From DUMC01 sp035362115 (GTDB lineage Bacteria > Bacillota > Clostridia > Acetivibrionales > DUMC01), in contig DAOSDD010000241.1 of the NCBI GenBank assembly GCA_035362115.1, positions 1 to 6,384 of the forward strand: a DNA stretch of 6,384 nt, read 5' to 3'. Position 1 is the first letter of the stretch. The number at the start of each line of letters is the position of its first letter. A program made the position numbers and the translations under genes. The notes under the pieces are model-generated. The model saw only the letters and a program-made list of their open reading frames with translations, was not told where the DNA came from and searched no databases. Positions 6,182-6,384 of the stretch are shown here, one piece after another.

Positions 6182-6211
6182 TGTTGTATTTGGTGCTGTT
6201 GTATTTGGTGC
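6182..6211. repeat. Perfect 15-bp tandem duplication
   Basis: TGTTGTATTTGGTGC occurs at 6182-6196 and at 6197-6211, directly adjacent. It lies in the non-coding region before the hemolysin III gene and runs into the left arm of the inverted repeat at 6209-6254. Confidence 0.95.
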
Positions 6212-6254
6212 CAGGCTAAAAACACAACGGAACCGTTTTATTTTTAACCTGGCA
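6209..6254. repeat. Nested inverted repeat upstream of the hemolysin III gene
   Basis: TGCCAGGCTAAAAA (6209-6222) and TTTTTAACCTGGCA (6241-6254) form a 14-bp stem with one mismatch that can be a G-U or A-C pair. Inside it, AACGG (6226-6230) and CCGTT (6233-6237) form a second short stem with a 2-nt loop. The structure lies 60 bp before the TTG start. It could be a terminator isolating the downstream gene, a leader structure, an operator or a small-element remnant; the sequence does not decide. No convincing -35/-10 pair is seen between it and the gene. Confidence 0.6.
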
Positions 6255-6301
6255 TCATACTTAAATAAATGATATTATATGTTTATGGAATATGTGTACA
6301 T

Positions 6302-6307
6302 AGGAGG
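6302..6307 (+). promoter_or_regulatory. Ribosome-binding site fixing the TTG start of the hemolysin III gene
   Basis: A perfect AGGAGG lies 7 nt before TTG (6315-6317). There is no ATG or GTG in frame between this site and the conserved EEVGNAITHG block, so the TTG is the likely start. Confidence 0.85.
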
Positions 6308-6314
6308 GATTCTA

Positions 6315-6384
6315 TTGGCAAGAACAAGCATTAAACCTTCGTTCGGTGAGGAAGTTGGAAACGCTATAACTCATGGTGTAGCAT
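6315..6384 (+). CDS. Hemolysin III (HlyIII/PAQR) family membrane protein, N-terminus only
   Basis: Twenty-three codons are visible, from a TTG start to the window edge: (M)ARTSIKPSFGEEVGNAITHGVA. The block E-E-x-x-N-A-I-T-H-G is the conserved N-terminal signature of bacterial hemolysin III homologues, just ahead of the first transmembrane helix and carrying a conserved histidine. Full-length members have about 210-220 residues and seven membrane helices; despite the name, most have no proven haemolytic role. The assignment rests on this short motif alone, but it is a distinctive one. The gene is divergent from the Rpn pseudogene and separated from it by a repeat-rich region of about 320 bp. 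Confidence 0.8.
   Translation, partial: MARTSIKPSFGEEVGNAITHGVA

Larger units (their letters stand above)
5991..6314. other. Repeat-rich intergenic region
   Basis: No credible gene is seen here. The left part (5991 to about 6054) may contain a stop-riddled remnant of the Rpn N-terminus. A 6-bp inverted repeat, AGTACC-CATA-GGTACT (5999-6014), the 13-bp direct repeats (6055-6067 and 6122-6134), the 45-bp hairpin element, the 15-bp duplication and the nested inverted repeat fill most of the rest. Confidence 0.7.

Noticed and set aside
6078..6272. Plus-strand ORF of 64 codons before the hemolysin III gene
   Set aside because: It begins within the 45-bp hairpin and runs through the 15-bp duplication and the inverted repeat; no ribosome-binding site and no family-like sequence.

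Overview
The window is AT-rich, with Gram-positive style ribosome-binding sites (AGGAGG-type) and protein families common in Firmicutes. It looks like a chromosomal segment from a member of the Clostridia; the species cannot be read from the sequence.

Layout, left to right. (1) 1-910, minus strand: the N-terminal 303 codons of a DUF445 (YheB-like) membrane protein, running off the left edge. (2) 911-1584: a gene-free region. It holds a pentamer-based repeat array overlapping the likely DUF445 promoter, a ~289-bp element with ~40-bp imperfect terminal inverted repeats (MITE-like), and an array of a GAGAAGTGTCCCC-containing repeat. (3) 1585-3501, plus strand: a complete DUF4153-family polytopic membrane protein. 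(4) 3515-5161, minus strand and convergent with it: a lipoprotein with seven propeller-type repeats. Its coding sequence contains an in-frame 30-bp repeat that shares its core with the intergenic array in (2). (5) 5178 to about 5990, minus strand: a decayed Rpn/YhgA-like nuclease (PD-(D/E)XK transposase-like family) whose individual lesions can be read. (6) 5991-6314: a gene-free region with a 45-bp hairpin element inserted between perfect 9-bp direct repeats, a 15-bp tandem duplication, and a strong inverted repeat. (7) 6315-6384, plus strand: the first 23 codons of a hemolysin III (HlyIII/PAQR) family membrane protein, starting with TTG.

The intact genes are mostly envelope proteins (three integral membrane proteins and one lipoprotein). 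They do not form a recognisable operon or pathway: neighbouring intact genes are divergent or convergent. No complete defence, biosynthetic or CRISPR system is visible. The unusual part is the repeat content. At least nine short tandem duplications (5 to 30 bp units), two MITE-like inverted-repeat elements with similar termini, and one repeat motif that occurs both between genes and inside a gene lie within 6.4 kb. This suggests a genome with active short-duplication and small mobile-element dynamics. Protein family assignments come from recognised motifs, not from database searches.
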